From NCBI GenBank assembly GCA_016702645.1, contig JADJDP010000003.1:277795-341794 (forward strand): a DNA stretch of 64,000 bases, given 5' to 3'. Under the pieces are notes generated by a model. That model ran no database searches and was not told where the DNA came from. It saw only the letters and a program-made list of their open reading frames with translations. The DNA comes from Flavobacteriales bacterium. GTDB taxonomy: Bacteria > Bacteroidota > Bacteroidia > Flavobacteriales_F > PHOS-HE28. The position numbers and the translations under genes were made by a program. Numbering within the stretch: the stretch's first letter is position 1; the number at the start of each line of letters is the position of its first letter. Of the stretch, positions 38,920 to 47,231 are shown one piece after another.

Positions 38920-41662
38920 TCACAGGACGATCAAACGTAGTTTGTGCATGGTGGTTCCGTTCTCCACGTTCAGTTGGTAGCTGCCAGGCTGCACCGCTGA
39001 TGGAACAACATACTGGCTGTTGTCACCATTGAAGCGCGCGCTCCAGATCCGTTTTCCCTGCATATCGAACAGGCGCAGCGCACCGGTGCTCATCCCGGTC
39101 CCGGCGATGGTGATCATGTTGCCCGCTTCCACCGGGTTCGGGAACACGCTCATTCCGTTGGCGGTGAGCGCACTGGGAGCGATCTCCTCGTTCCCGGTCG
39201 CGGTGCAGTCACCGTCATCTTCCTTCACGAGCACGATCGAACTGTAGGGCGCAACATCGATGCTTCCCGAGTAGGTCACGCCGTTCACATCGCTCCAGCA
39301 GCCGTTCAGCGTGAACGTTTGTTCCGTTGCTTGGTCGTTCAGGAAGAGTTGCTGTTTGGTGAAGGGGTCCACTGGCGTGGCCGACACGCGCAGGAGTTCC
39401 ACGTTGTCGAGGTAGTAGATGCCTTCGGTGTAGCTGTTGGTGAAGGAGAGGAAGCCTTGGTCGGTGATGGAGCTTTGGAAGAACAGCGTCACGTCGCGCC
39501 GGTTGCCGTCGAATGGGATGTAGCGATCACCTTCCATCTCGGGTCCGCTGACCTGGCTCTGTCCTTTGAAGCCCACGAGCACTTCGCCCATCATATCGCT
39601 CACGATGCTGAAGCGCATACGGTACCACTGGCCGTTCTGCACCGGCACGTTGGTGTCATGCTTCAATCCGAACGTGTTGTAACTGGCATTGTTGGTGAAG
39701 CTCACCTTCAATGCCCCACCATCGAGCTCAGAGGTATTGTGGCTGATCTGGCCCTGTGTCGGCCATCCGCTCCATCCGCTCACGCTGCTGTTGAAGGCGT
39801 TGTTGGGAATCGGGATTGCTGCCATAGGTTTCCGTTACATCCATGTCCGGCAGGTAGAGCGGACTGCGTGTGCTGTTGAGGTCCTCGCTACGGTCAGCTT
39901 GCCAGCGCTCCAGGGTGTAGTACTTGTGCGTGCCCGAGAATGTGTTGTGCAGGTAGATGCTCCGGTCGTTGTAGGGGTTGAAGTAGCGGTTGTTGGTGAA
40001 GGTGCCGTAGTCCACCAAGTTGGTGCCGTAAACATGGTACTGGCGCATGCACAATTGGTCCTTGTCCATGCAGTACATCACGTTTCCATTGTACACATCA
40101 TTGAAGTTGGCCACGTGGTAGGGAGCGGTGGCGCCCGGGCCATTGTAGTTGCTGTAGTCGGAGATGCTCAGTTGGATGGTGTTGTTGAAGAGGATGTTGT
40201 TCTCGATGCGATTGCCTGTGCTCACCATGGTGTGGTCCACATGGATGCCGCTGCCCAAGCAATTGGCCACGGTGTTCGCCTCCACGCGGGTGTTCTTGAT
40301 GCTGATGTTCCCGAAATAGATCCCATGGCACATGTTCACCGCGTTGTAGTAGTTGGTCGCAGAGCTTTCGATGTTGCCGGTCAGGTCGCTCACAACATTG
40401 TTTCGAATGATCATTCCATCGGCGTTGTCCAAGGCGATACCACCGCCGTCGTTCAGCGTGGCGAGCGCCTCGTGCACCACGTTGTGTTCGATCAGCGAGT
40501 TCCTTTCCGCGACCAGCCCGATATATCCGATGTTCTCGAAGCGGTTTCCTGTGATGACCACATTGCTTCCCGTGCAACGCAGGCCGAAGTAGCCCCAGTT
40601 GGGTTCACCCAAGCCGGGCTGAAGCGCGATGTCCTCGAGCAGGTTATTGCTGAAGGTGGTGTTATCGTCCATCAGGTAGACACCGGTTCCGTAGGTCCGC
40701 TGGATGGTCAGGTCATGGAAGTTCTGTTGCGAGCCTGTGCTCTTGATCGCCTGCCAGGTATCGCTGAATGTGCAATTCATCGCTTCCAACTGGGTGCTAC
40801 CTGCCAGTCGCAATGCCGCATCGTATTGATGCTTCATGGCGATACCATCGATCTTTATGTGGTGTCGTTGGTAGCTCACGTAGATACCGTTGTCGAGCAC
40901 TGCGGTTTCCACGAGCACGTTTCCGGGGTTCGCATTGTTCGGGCACCACAAGTAGAGATGTCCAGCGGCGCTATCGTAGAACCACTCGCCGGGAGCGTCG
41001 AGCAATGCGAGTTTGTTGCGCAGGAAATAGCCCCAATGGTAGCTCTGTAGGCTGTTGCCGGTGCTGGTATGCGTGAGTACGCCGTTGGAGAAGTTGCTCA
41101 CGTAGGCGGTATCGTAGCTCCAGTTGGTGGTACGTATCACTGCGGTTGCACCGTTCCAGTAGCCATTGGCCTGGTTGAGTTCGCTATCAGTGAGGCTGGT
41201 GCTCGTGCCCTGGTCCACGCGCAGCCATCCGGCGTTGGGAAAGCGTGCGATGGTCATGAGCTGGCCATCCACATAGACTTGCTTGGGTGCCTGGGATACG
41301 GTGGCACGCCAGATGTTTCCGCTATGCACGGTCCAGCCGGTCACCGCCACGCTTCCGCTGATCACCGGTCGGGCACCTGTGCCGTAAGCTCCAACCTCTA
41401 TGTACGAGCTAGCGCTGCCGTTCGAGGAGATCGTGAGCTTGCCCCGGTAGGTGCCTCCCTTTTGGAAGAGCACTTTGTCACCCGGTTGAAGTGCGGATGA
41501 GATCTGGTTCACCCGGGTGATCGTTTGCCATGCCGTGGCTTGGCTAGTACCGTTGTTGCTGTCGCTACCGGTGGGCGAAACGTAATAGGTAGTGGCAAGG
41601 CTGTTCAAGGCCAACAGTGAGAGTTTCGCTGTGAGCAGAAGGGAGTAACGGTTCGTGCGCAT
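38920..41662 (-). CDS. Secreted right-handed parallel beta-helix protein with type IX (type A) sorting domain, frame break
   Basis: About 913 residues when repaired. A signal peptide (SLLLTAKLSLLALNSLA) precedes TYYVSPTGSDSNNGTSQATA, the usual opening of pectate-lyase-like beta-helix proteins. Many N-rich helix turns follow (NGGGIALDNADGMIIRNNVV-like, TRVEANTVANCLGSGIHVD). Near 39820 the frame changes, apparently by one added base, into a carbohydrate-binding-module-like beta-sandwich (LDGGALKVSFTNNASYNTFG) and a C-terminal SVFPNPVEAGNMITIAGTG domain for type IX export. It may bind or cleave polysaccharide; no catalytic residues can be assigned. It lies on the opposite strand inside the exopolysaccharide locus. 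Confidence 0.82.
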
Positions 41663-41826
41663 GGTTCGTGAGCTTGGGGCCTTCAACCGTGCTTGGTCCT
41701 CCACCGTTCCGCTTTCTCGACAAGGGTCTGATCGCCATCGACGGATCGCGATGGCATCGACGAAGCATCCACCTTGGTTTGTTGAAGGCTTCGGATCCGG
41801 CAGCCGATGACGCGGAGGTCCCCGGG

Positions 41827-41834
41827 TACTTTTG
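41827..41834 (+). promoter_or_regulatory. -7 box (TACTTTTG) of the second polysaccharide operon
   Basis: Exact TAnnTTTG five bases before the GTG at 41839. It would make a near-leaderless transcript and rules out the longer upstream start of the glycosyltransferase. Confidence 0.55.
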
Positions 41835-41838
41835 TCCG

Positions 41839-42960
41839 GTGCCCGAACCCGGAAAGCCGTTGCGGATCCTTGTAGTTGGCCAGACCCCTCCACCGTTCGG
41901 CGGTCAAGCGGTGATGATCGCTAACTTCTTGGCCGGGAAATTCGAACGGATCCAGCTTTTCCATGTCCGCATGGCCTTTTCGGCCGACATGGAGAGCGTT
42001 GGCAAGTTTGCCCCGAGCAAAGTCTTCAAGCTCTTCACCACGATCCTTGCGGTCTGGTGGGCACGCCTGTGCTATCGCACACCCGTGCTGTACTACCCCC
42101 CCAGCGGGCCGAACAAGGTCCCGGTCTTTCGGGACATCGTCCTGTTGTGTTCCACAAGGTGGCTCTTCCGCAAGGTGGTCTTCCATTTCCACGCCGGCGG
42201 TGTCTCCGGCTTCGAGTCGCATTTGCCCGCAGCGTTGCGACCCTTCTTTCGGCTTGCCTACCGCGAACCGGCGCTATCCATTCGAACAGCGCCGCAGAAC
42301 CCCGAGGATGGCAGGAATTTGGACGCTCATCGTGATGTGGTGATCCCCAACGGTGTGGAAGACGCACGCTCAACGGTAACGCGTTCCGTAGCCGGACCAG
42401 GCCGCCCGATCGCGATCCTGTTCGCGGGTGTGTTGGTCGAGAGCAAGGGGGTGCGCGTGCTTCTGGAGGCGTTCGACCTGCTCCTTCAGAAGGGAGTGAA
42501 CGCGCGTTTGGAGATCATGGGAAGGTGGAACGATGGATCGTTGCGGGATTGGAGCCAAGAGTTCATCCGGGCCGGGCGGTTGGAAGAACGTGTGCGGTTC
42601 CTAGGCGTTCTGCGCGATCGTGAGAAGTTCGAACGCTTCGCCGCCTGCGACGTGTTCTGCTTCCCGTCCTATTTCGAAGCCGAGAGTTTTGGACTCGTTC
42701 TGGTGGAAGCGATGCAGTTCGGGAAGCCACTTGTAAGCACCCGTTGGCGGGGGATACCCTCCGTGGTGGAAGATGGCGTGAACGGCTACTTGGTCGAAGT
42801 TCAGGATCCCCGGTCCGTTGCCAATAGGCTGTATGAACTTGCTGTTGACCCTGCCCTGCGGGCGAGGATGGGGGCCGAGGGTGAACGCATCTTTGAAGAA
42901 CGATTCACGTTGAAGGCCTTTCATCGCTCCATGGAGGACGAATTGGCGAAGCTGGCATGA
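41839..42960 (+). CDS. Glycosyltransferase family 4
   Basis: A 373-residue GT-B enzyme. The N-terminal donor-independent domain starts LRILVVGQTPPPFGGQAVMI, with the glycine-rich GG typical of family 4. The C-terminal domain carries ILFAGVLVESKGVRVLLEAF near residue 195, VRFLGVLRDREKFERF near 250 and the EX7E-type motif EAESFGLVLVEAMQFGKPLV near 275, which holds the nucleotide sugar. The frame is open for a further 57 codons upstream, but a -7 box directly before the GTG and the poor composition of the upstream stretch favour the GTG start. It heads a coupled row with the epimerase, which overlaps it by four bases. Confidence 0.87.
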   Translation: MPEPGKPLRILVVGQTPPPFGGQAVMIANFLAGKFERIQLFHVRMAFSADMESVGKFAPSKVFKLFTTILAVWWARLCYRTPVLYYPPSGPNKVPVFRDIVLLCSTRWLFRKVVFHFHAGGVSGFESHLPAALRPFFRLAYREPALSIRTAPQNPEDGRNLDAHRDVVIPNGVEDARSTVTRSVAGPGRPIAILFAGVLVESKGVRVLLEAFDLLLQKGVNARLEIMGRWNDGSLRDWSQEFIRAGRLEERVRFLGVLRDREKFERFAACDVFCFPSYFEAESFGLVLVEAMQFGKPLVSTRWRGIPSVVEDGVNGYLVEVQDPRSVANRLYELAVDPALRARMGAEGERIFEERFTLKAFHRSMEDELAKLA

Positions 42961-43991
42961 GCGCACACGGCACGATGCGATTATTGATCACTGGTGGTTC
43001 CGGTTTCATCGGCACCAATCTGGTCCAATACTATTTGGAGAGAGGAGTTGCTCTGCTGAACCTGGATTGGAACGCACCGCTGAACCCAGCTCACAGCGCC
43101 ACGTGGCGAGAGTGCGACCTTATGAACGCCGATGCGTTACGCGTGGCGTTCAAGGACTTCGCGCCAACCCATGTTGTCCATCTGGCCGCGAGGACCGATA
43201 CGGACGAGCCGGTTGACGTGGATGCCTACCGGCAGAACCACGAAGGCACGCGGATCCTGCTGGCAGTGGTGAAGGAGCGAACTTCCGTGGAGCGGATCAT
43301 CGTTACGAGCACCCAGTTCGTGTGCGAAGCGGGTTATCAGCCCAAGCATGACCAAGACTACAAGCCGTTCACTGTGTACGGCGAATCGAAGCGCCTTACC
43401 GAACAAGTAACGAGGGATGCAGGCCTGACATGTGCATGGGCCCTGATACGTCCAACGACCATTTGGGGCCCATGGTCGCTGCGCTATCGTGACGTCATGT
43501 TCAAGGTGATGCGCAAAGGGCTCTACTTCCATCCTGGTCGCAAGAAGGTCGTTCGGTCCTATGGCTATGTGGGCAATGTGGTTTGGCAGATCGACCGCAT
43601 GCTCACTGCACCCCGTGAAGTGATCGATGGACGTGTTTTCTACGTGGGTGATCAGCCCATCGACCTGAAGGTCTGGGTGGAGGCTGTTTCCAAGCAACTC
43701 GTTGGTAAGCCGGTGCGGTACATCCCCACCTGGCTGGTGAAGGTGCTTGCTCTTTGCGGTGATGTGCTCAAAGTTGTTCGACTTCCCTTCCCCATCACAA
43801 GTGGCCGTTACCGGAGCATGACCACGGATTACATCACCCCTATGGATCGCACGATCGAAGCCCTGGGGGAAGCGCCCTTCGGAATGGACGAAGGCATTCG
43901 GGAGACCATTCGCTGGTACGATGCCGGGAGCGAACGTTTCCACGCTGGAACGAAGAAGGATGTCCGTGCGTTGATCACCACCCAAGTGTGA
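42957..43991 (+). CDS. NAD-dependent epimerase/dehydratase family protein
   Basis: A 344-residue extended short-chain dehydrogenase. The NAD-binding motif is LLITGGSGFIGTNLVQYY near residue 9; HVVHLAARTDTDEPVDVD near 71, and the catalytic tyrosine/lysine pair is in YGESKRLTEQV near 141, with a serine/threonine (VTSTQF) upstream at 118. It changes a nucleotide sugar (epimerase, dehydratase or reductase), exact reaction not readable. The start ATG overlaps the previous stop by four bases and the end is coupled to the WecG/TagA gene. Confidence 0.87.
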   Translation: MSAHGTMRLLITGGSGFIGTNLVQYYLERGVALLNLDWNAPLNPAHSATWRECDLMNADALRVAFKDFAPTHVVHLAARTDTDEPVDVDAYRQNHEGTRILLAVVKERTSVERIIVTSTQFVCEAGYQPKHDQDYKPFTVYGESKRLTEQVTRDAGLTCAWALIRPTTIWGPWSLRYRDVMFKVMRKGLYFHPGRKKVVRSYGYVGNVVWQIDRMLTAPREVIDGRVFYVGDQPIDLKVWVEAVSKQLVGKPVRYIPTWLVKVLALCGDVLKVVRLPFPITSGRYRSMTTDYITPMDRTIEALGEAPFGMDEGIRETIRWYDAGSERFHAGTKKDVRALITTQV

Positions 43992-44785
43992 TGGCTCCAC
44001 TTCCTATTCTCCCCAAGCGACGTGTCCTGACCTCGGATATCACCTTGGGCAGCTTCGATCAACAGATCGATGCGTTCACGGCATATGCGGCCGCGCGCTG
44101 TTCTTCGTACGTGTGTTGCGTGAACGCCCACATGACCGTTGAAGCTCGTGATCCTTCATTTGCTGAGGTCGTGAACGGAGCGGATTTCGCCACTGCGGAT
44201 GGTATGCCTGTCTTGTTCGCTTTGCGCAAGTTCCACAAGGTGCAGCAGGAGCGGGTGGCCGGTAACGACATCATGCCAGCGATCCTGGCCCGCGCTGCTC
44301 AGCGGGGTCTCTCGGTGTACCTGTACGGCGGAACGGAGAACGGTCAACGGCTGATCTTGGAAAGGATCCAGCGGGAGCATCCGGGCCTGATCATCGCCGG
44401 TTGTCATGTGCCGCCCTTCGCGCCGTTGGAGGCCATGGAGTTCGGTGTCGAAGCCGCCAGGATCGATGAGAGTGGCGCACAGATCGTCCTCGTTTCATTG
44501 GGTTGTCCCAAACAGGAACGATGGATGGCAGCCATGAAGGGACGGGTAAATGCCATCATGCTAGGCATGGGAGGGGCCTTTCTCCTTTACGCTGGCATCG
44601 ATACACGCGCCCCGCTCTGGATGCGCAAGCTTTCGCTGGAATGGTTGTATCGCTTGTGCTTGGAGCCGGGACGCCTATGGAAACGTTACCTCATCACGAA
44701 CTCGCGGTTCCTCTTTTTGTTCTTGAAGGCCGTGTTCAGGAACAGAAGCAGCGGTTCCGTCGTATCGACCAGCCGGTCCGCATGA
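43991..44785 (+). CDS. WecG/TagA/CpsF family glycosyltransferase
   Basis: A 264-residue GT26 enzyme. Diagnostic stretches are VNAHMTVEARDPSFAEVVNG near residue 37, the catalytic-region aspartate in FATADGMPVLFALRK near 60, VYLYGGTENGQRLILERI near 105 and VLVSLGCPKQERWMAAMKGR near 160. Members transfer ManNAc or ManNAcA onto a lipid-linked first sugar. The wecB gene at 47 kb would supply UDP-ManNAc for it, a consistent pair. The ATG shares a base with the previous stop (TGATG), so it is coupled. It ends about 100 bases before a separate promoter. Confidence 0.88.
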   Translation: MAPLPILPKRRVLTSDITLGSFDQQIDAFTAYAAARCSSYVCCVNAHMTVEARDPSFAEVVNGADFATADGMPVLFALRKFHKVQQERVAGNDIMPAILARAAQRGLSVYLYGGTENGQRLILERIQREHPGLIIAGCHVPPFAPLEAMEFGVEAARIDESGAQIVLVSLGCPKQERWMAAMKGRVNAIMLGMGGAFLLYAGIDTRAPLWMRKLSLEWLYRLCLEPGRLWKRYLITNSRFLFLFLKAVFRNRSSGSVVSTSRSA

Positions 44786-44866
44786 AACAACCCTTGTCCA
44801 TCAGGCACTTCAGCCGATCTTGAGCAATGCGCGCCTTCGACGAAACATTAAATTTCTTCGACAAAC

Positions 44867-44897
44867 TTGACAGGATGCTGGTCAGGGGGTAGATTTG
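44867..44897 (+). promoter_or_regulatory. Promoter (-33 TTG, -7 TAGATTTG) of the sugar-phosphate transferase gene
   Basis: Exact TAnnTTTG at 44890-44897 with TTG at 44867-44869, the 20-base spacing expected of Bacteroidota promoters. The -33 region happens to read TTGACA. Confidence 0.7.
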
Positions 44898-44938
44898 CCC
44901 CCACTTCAAACCCGAAGTTTCAGCGATCAACCAAAAGC

Positions 44939-46087
44939 ATGGAGAGGATCATTACCCCGAGCAGTGCACCAGGAGCAGGCGGCCGCGGTAATGCCGGAGG
45001 GGATCTGGGTGCCGAACTCTCTACTTTGCTGCGCTCCGGACGCTATTCCCTCCAGAACGTTCAGACCGGTTTGAACAAGGTACTTACCCTTGAGCCACTA
45101 ACCTCCGTAAAGGACCTGGTCATTGTAGGTGACGGTCCCGCTGCGGAGGAGATCATGCAGTATTGTGACGATCAAACGGTCCGGGGCTACCGCTTTTGTG
45201 GTGTTTTCAACGACGAAGCGATACCAGGAGCACTTGGCGCCCGTCGCATGGGGGACGTGGAGGCTGTGAAGGCCTTCGCCATCCAGAACCGGATAGACAT
45301 CGTCTACTGCGCCTTGCCGGGTACCCGCCGCAGCGACATCACGGATCTGATGGAGTTCTGCGAGCGCAATACGATCCGGTTCAGGGTGATACCTAGTGCG
45401 GAGAGTTTCATCCCGGTCGTGAAGACCTCGGAACTTGAATTCCATGGTTCAGTGCCGGTTAGCAAACTGCGCCGCGAACCGATGGACATTGCCATGAACC
45501 GCAAGCTCAAACGCGCGTTCGACATTGGATTTTCGCTTGGTGTTGTGCTCTTTGTTTTCACCTGGCTTTTCCCCCTGCTTGCGATCCTGATAAAGCTCTC
45601 GAGTCGTGGGCCGGTGTTCTTCAAGCAGATGCGGTTGGGAAGGGACAATAAGGAGTTCGTCTGTTGGAAGTTCCGCAGTATGCGCATGAACATCGAGGCG
45701 GATATGAAGCAGGCAACGAAGAACGACCCACGTGTTACGAGCATAGGCAAGTTCCTGCGCAAGAGCAACTTGGATGAGATGCCGCAGTTCCTGAACGTGC
45801 TCTTCGGACACATGAGCATTGTAGGTCCGCGTCCGCACCCGCTGCGGCTCAATGATCAGTACCGGGACATCATCGACAAATACATGGTGCGGCACTTTGT
45901 ACGCCCCGGCATCACCGGCTGGGCCCAAGTGAACGGCTTCCGCGGCGAGACCCGTACACCAGAGCTCATGGAGCGTAGGGTGGAGTTGGACGTGTGGTAC
46001 ATGGAAAACTGGTCGTTCCTGCTGGACCTGAAGATCGTGCTCAAGACCGTGACCAATATGTGCGGTAAGGATCCCAACGCCTACTAG
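44939..46087 (+). CDS. Undecaprenyl-phosphate sugar phosphotransferase (WcaJ/PglC type), short N-terminus
   Basis: Initiates polymer synthesis by putting a sugar phosphate on undecaprenyl phosphate. 382 residues: a low-complexity N-terminus (residues 1-60), a Rossmann-like CoA-binding_3 domain (VKDLVIVGDGPAAEEIM near 60), a membrane helix (DIGFSLGVVLFVFTWLFPLL near 200) and the catalytic domain with KRAFDIGFS, FFKQMRLGRDNKEFVCWKFR, NDPRVTSIGKFLRKSNLDEM and PGITGWAQVNGFRG. The usual four N-terminal membrane helices of WcaJ-type enzymes are absent, and the promoter just upstream excludes a longer protein. Followed by a strong terminator. Confidence 0.9.
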   Translation: MERIITPSSAPGAGGRGNAGGDLGAELSTLLRSGRYSLQNVQTGLNKVLTLEPLTSVKDLVIVGDGPAAEEIMQYCDDQTVRGYRFCGVFNDEAIPGALGARRMGDVEAVKAFAIQNRIDIVYCALPGTRRSDITDLMEFCERNTIRFRVIPSAESFIPVVKTSELEFHGSVPVSKLRREPMDIAMNRKLKRAFDIGFSLGVVLFVFTWLFPLLAILIKLSSRGPVFFKQMRLGRDNKEFVCWKFRSMRMNIEADMKQATKNDPRVTSIGKFLRKSNLDEMPQFLNVLFGHMSIVGPRPHPLRLNDQYRDIIDKYMVRHFVRPGITGWAQVNGFRGETRTPELMERRVELDVWYMENWSFLLDLKIVLKTVTNMCGKDPNAY

Positions 46088-46106
46088 ATGGGAGTTACCC
46101 ATCCCC

Positions 46107-46133
46107 AAGGGCCGGTTCACCGGCCCTTTTTGT
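46107..46133 (+). terminator. Intrinsic terminator at the end of the polysaccharide locus
   Basis: A 9-bp stem (AAGGGCCGG with complement), TTCA loop and TTTTTG tail, 20 bases after the phosphotransferase stop. Confidence 0.88.
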
Positions 46134-46145
46134 TACCGGATGGGC

Positions 46146-46174
46146 TTGTGGTGAAAGGAACCCGTCTATATTTG
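46146..46174 (+). promoter_or_regulatory. Promoter (-33 TTG, -7 TATATTTG) of rpsT
   Basis: Exact -7 box at 46167-46174 with TTG at 46146-46148, spacing 18 bases, followed by CGACCC and a 30-base leader to the rpsT ATG. Confidence 0.75.
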
Positions 46175-46203
46175 CGACCCCTTTCCGGGAAAAGGAACAA
46201 GCA

Positions 46204-46458
46204 ATGGCCAATCACAAGTCATCCCTGAAGCGTGTCCGTCAGACCGAGACCCGCAACGAGCGCAATCGTTACCAGCACAAGACCACACGTAACGCTGTTC
46301 GCGACCTGCGGGCAACCACCGACAAGAAGGCGGCGGAGAAGCTCCTTCCCGAAGTGACCGGTATGCTGGACAAGCTTGCAAAGCGCAGTATCATCCACAA
46401 GAACAAGGCAGCTAACCTGAAGTCGTCCGTGAAGCGTCATGTGAACGGCCTCAAGTGA
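46204..46458 (+). CDS. rpsT: 30S ribosomal protein S20
   Basis: An 84-residue highly basic protein beginning MANHKSSLKRVRQTETRNER, the standard S20 N-terminus, and ending NLKSSVKRHVNGL. S20 binds 16S rRNA and helps the early assembly of the small subunit. Length is normal. It is monocistronic, with its own promoter and terminator, as is usual. The gene is intact. Confidence 0.97.
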   Translation: MANHKSSLKRVRQTETRNERNRYQHKTTRNAVRDLRATTDKKAAEKLLPEVTGMLDKLAKRSIIHKNKAANLKSSVKRHVNGLK

Positions 46459-46480
46459 AACCAAGCCCGAACTATCTTGG

Positions 46481-46512
46481 ACAGGTCCTCTTCGTGGGGA
46501 CCTGTTCGTTTT
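46481..46512 (+). terminator. Intrinsic terminator of rpsT
   Basis: An 8-bp stem (ACAGGTCC with complement) and nine-base loop followed by TCGTTTT, 23 bases after the rpsT stop. Confidence 0.72.
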
Positions 46513-46535
46513 GATACCTATTACACGATCCAGGT

Positions 46536-47231
46536 ATGTCGGAAGAAAGCCGTTTGAGCATTCGGGACTGGGCGAAGGACGACCGCCCCAGGGAGAAGCT
46601 CATGGCCTTGGGTTCAGGTTCGCTTTCCGACGCGGAACTCATTGCCATTCTCATCCGTTCCGGGTCCACCAAAGAGAGTGCGCTCGACCTTGCCAAACGC
46701 ATCATGGGCCAGGTCGGGAACGACCTGCACCGGTTGGGTGGGAAGAGCGTTATCGAACTCACCGAGTTCAAGGGAATGGGCGAGGCCAAGGCCATCGCGA
46801 TCGTGGCCGCGCTCGAACTGGGGCGAAGGCGCCGGACCACCGAGGTACAGGAACGCCCGAGCGTCACCACCAGTTCCTCGGCCTACGAGCTGGTCCGTGC
46901 CAAGATCTCGGACTTGCCGCACGAGGAGTTCTGGTTGCTACTGCTCGATCGTGGTAATCGTCTGTTGGAAAGCAGGGCGGTCAGCAAGGGTGGATTGCAC
47001 GGCACCGTTGCCGATCCCAAGATGATCTTCAAGGCAGCCCTGGATCGGAGGGCTTCTTCCATCGTGCTCTGCCATAACCATCCCAGCGGGCAGTTGCGCC
47101 CAAGCCAGGAGGATATTGCGCTAACAAGGAAGTTGGTGGACGGTGCCCGGCTGCTCGACATTGCCATACACGACCATCTCATCGTAGCGAGTGGTGGTTA
47201 CTACAGTTTTGCTGATAACGGAATGCTCTAA
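46536..47231 (+). CDS. radC: RadC family JAB-domain protein
   Basis: A 231-residue protein with the N-terminal UPF0758 helix-hairpin-helix region (LSDAELIAILIRSGS near residue 30, LTEFKGMGEAKAIAIVAALE near 75) and a C-terminal JAB/MPN domain whose metal-binding motif is SIVLCHNHPSGQLRPSQED near residue 170. Despite the name, a role in DNA repair is not established; the domain is related to deubiquitinase-like metalloproteases. It overlaps wecB by one base (TAATG), which is probably chance packing, since products have no known link. Confidence 0.92.
   Translation: MSEESRLSIRDWAKDDRPREKLMALGSGSLSDAELIAILIRSGSTKESALDLAKRIMGQVGNDLHRLGGKSVIELTEFKGMGEAKAIAIVAALELGRRRRTTEVQERPSVTTSSSAYELVRAKISDLPHEEFWLLLLDRGNRLLESRAVSKGGLHGTVADPKMIFKAALDRRASSIVLCHNHPSGQLRPSQEDIALTRKLVDGARLLDIAIHDHLIVASGGYYSFADNGML

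Noticed and set aside
39835..40577. Simple-sequence or CRISPR-like repeats in the beta-helix gene
   Set aside because: The regularity comes from N-, T- and G-rich helix turns in the protein. There are no identical repeats with equal-length spacers.
44867..44872. Classical sigma-70 -35 box (TTGACA)
   Set aside because: No TATAAT-like element is found at 17 bases; the exact Bacteroidota -7 box at 44890 with TTG at 20 bases explains the site better.
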